A stretch of DNA of 64,000 nt from Limnanthes douglasii subsp. nivea. Its lineage: Eukaryota; Streptophyta; Magnoliopsida; Brassicales; Limnanthaceae. Positions 62,755-64,000 of the stretch are shown here, in pieces. The stretch's first letter is position 1, and each line of letters starts with the position of its first letter. The notes beneath the pieces are model-generated. The model did not search any database, had not been told where the DNA came from, and saw only the letters and a program-made list of their open reading frames with translations. A program made the translations under genes and the position numbers. The stretch covers positions 128,413,572-128,477,571 of the forward strand of contig JAUPFV010000005.1 of NCBI GenBank assembly GCA_036936605.1. The letters run 5' to 3'.

Positions 62755-64000
62755 CTTCCTTATCAGGTATCATATGATTTTTCTAGTTCTACATTATTTT
62801 TCAATATGTACGTGATGGTAAAGTTTCGGTATTTATTAACTAATGTCGAAAAATTGGAATTTTGGAGATGACCCGGTACTCATGATTTTCATTGTTACCA
62901 TCACCTTTCCAAGTCAGTAACTTTGGCTTTCGATGTCGGTATAATCTGATTTTTTTTACTTCCACGATAATGTGAGATATCTTTGTGATGGTAAACTTTA
63001 TGTATTTTTAACTAATATCGAAAAGATAGGACTTTTGCAAGTCCGTAACTTTGGCTTCAGATGTCTATAATCTGATTTCTTTAATTCCATATTAATTTTG
63101 GATATGTACATGATAATAAAGTTTCGGTATATTTTCCTATAATATCGACAAATAGGAATTCTGGAGATTAACCCATACTTACGATTTGTTTTTGTTACCA
63201 TCACCTTTCCAAGTTCGTCACTTTGGCTTCGGATGTCGGAATAATATGATTTTTTTAATTCCATATTAATTTTGGATATCTACGTGATAGTAAAGTTTTG
63301 TTATTTTTCAACTAACGTCGCAAATTTGGAATTATGGAGATGCCCGGTACTCACGGTTTTTTGTTGTTACCATCACTTTGCAAGTCCATAACTTTGGCTT
63401 CCGATGTCGGTATAATCTGATTTTTTTTAACTCCACATTAATTTTGGATATCTACGTGATGGTAAAGTTTTGATATTTTTTAACTTATGCCGAAAAATGG
63501 GACTTTTGGACATGAACACATACTAGGAATTATTTATTGTTACCATCACCTTTGCAAGTCCGTAACTTTGGCTTTGGATGTCGGAATAATATGATTTTTT
63601 TATTCTACATTATTTTTTATATCTACACTATGGTCAAGTTTCAGTATTTTTGAATTAATCTCCAAAATTTAGAATTCTAGAGATGACCTGATACTCACGA
63701 TTTTTTTTGTTACCATTACCTTTGCAAATCTTTAACTCTGGCTTAGGATGTCGGAATAACCAGATTTTTTTTAAATTCTAAATTAATTTTTGATATCTAT
63801 GTGATTGTAAATTTTCAATATTTTTTAACTAATGTCGAAAAATTGAAATTCTTAAGATGAACCCGTACTTACGATTTTCTTTGTTACCATCACCTTTGCA
63901 CGTCCGTAACTTTGGCTTTGGATGTTGGTATAATCTGATTTTTTTAATTCTATAATAATTTAAGATATCTTTGTGATGGTAAAGTTTCAATATTTTTTAA
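62755..64000 (-). repeat. Satellite 1 array, inverted, continuing past the window
   Basis: About seven reversed ~175-bp monomers (CAAGTCCGTAACTTTGGCTT, GTGATGGTAAAGTTTCGG, TTTTTAACTAATGTCGAAAA). No gene is seen, and the array runs off the right edge. Confidence 0.93.

Noticed and set aside
60427..62759. 5-bp target duplication of the gag-only element
   Set aside because: ATTTG on the left and CTTCC on the right do not match, and repeated satellite flanks make any short match uninformative.
1690..64000. CRISPR array or prokaryotic repeat system
   Set aside because: Repeats are contiguous 175-bp and ~430-bp satellites with no unique spacers or cas genes, and the elements are plant LTR retrotransposons.
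1..64000. tRNA, rRNA, telomere repeats or host protein-coding genes
   Set aside because: No cloverleaf, rDNA motif, TTTAGGG tract or non-transposon protein family was recognised on either strand by eye.

Overview
This window is plant nuclear heterochromatin. It is AT-rich and made almost entirely of tandem repeats and decayed LTR retrotransposons; I see no intact host gene and no tRNA, rRNA or CRISPR. The retroelements point to an angiosperm: a Ty1/copia pol of Tork/TNT1 type, a Ty3/gypsy Tat-lineage element with the plant-specific second RNase H, and a chromovirus that looks CRM-like, with a PBS matching initiator-Met tRNA. A ~175-bp satellite, a CRM-like element and nested insertions suggest a centromeric or pericentromeric position. 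That placement is inferred; no species is recognised.

Layout. 1-1690: 3' part of a copia pol, open in one frame apart from five stops, cut off by satellite. 1690-19567: satellite 1, about 100 monomers of ~170-181 bp, with an inverted block (11971-14465), locally visible multi-monomer higher-order repeats and a palindromic MITE (18626-18998). 19568-25676: truncated Tat-type gypsy element with broken gag, protease, RT/RNase H, second RNase H and integrase, plus an antisense ORF downstream of pol. 25677-27035: 5' LTR, PBS and gag start of a CRM-like element, cut off at satellite 2. 27036-59762: satellite 2, roughly 55-60 monomers of ~430 bp built from shorter sub-repeats. It runs in + orientation to 39960 and in - orientation from 39961. 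It is interrupted by one internally deleted CRM-like element (29914-34172, perfect 5-bp TSD), two solo LTRs of the same family (43546-44416 and 49634-50505) and an AT-rich island (52371-53218). 59763-60338: non-repetitive sequence and a MITE remnant. 60339-64000: satellite 1 in - orientation, interrupted by a gag-only LTR element (60432-62754).

The parts do not form a pathway. They record repeated cycles of satellite amplification, inversion and retroelement insertion, deletion and LTR recombination. The points most worth following up are: the mirror-like order of the region around 39961; a ~430-bp satellite whose monomer reads like a decayed acidic coding sequence; an LTR family whose LTR carries the last ~85 codons of pol; a gag-only element related to the Tat gag; and satellite 2 edges that fall at the same place in the monomer three times. 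All boundaries and repeat periods were found by eye and are approximate except where exact motifs are given.
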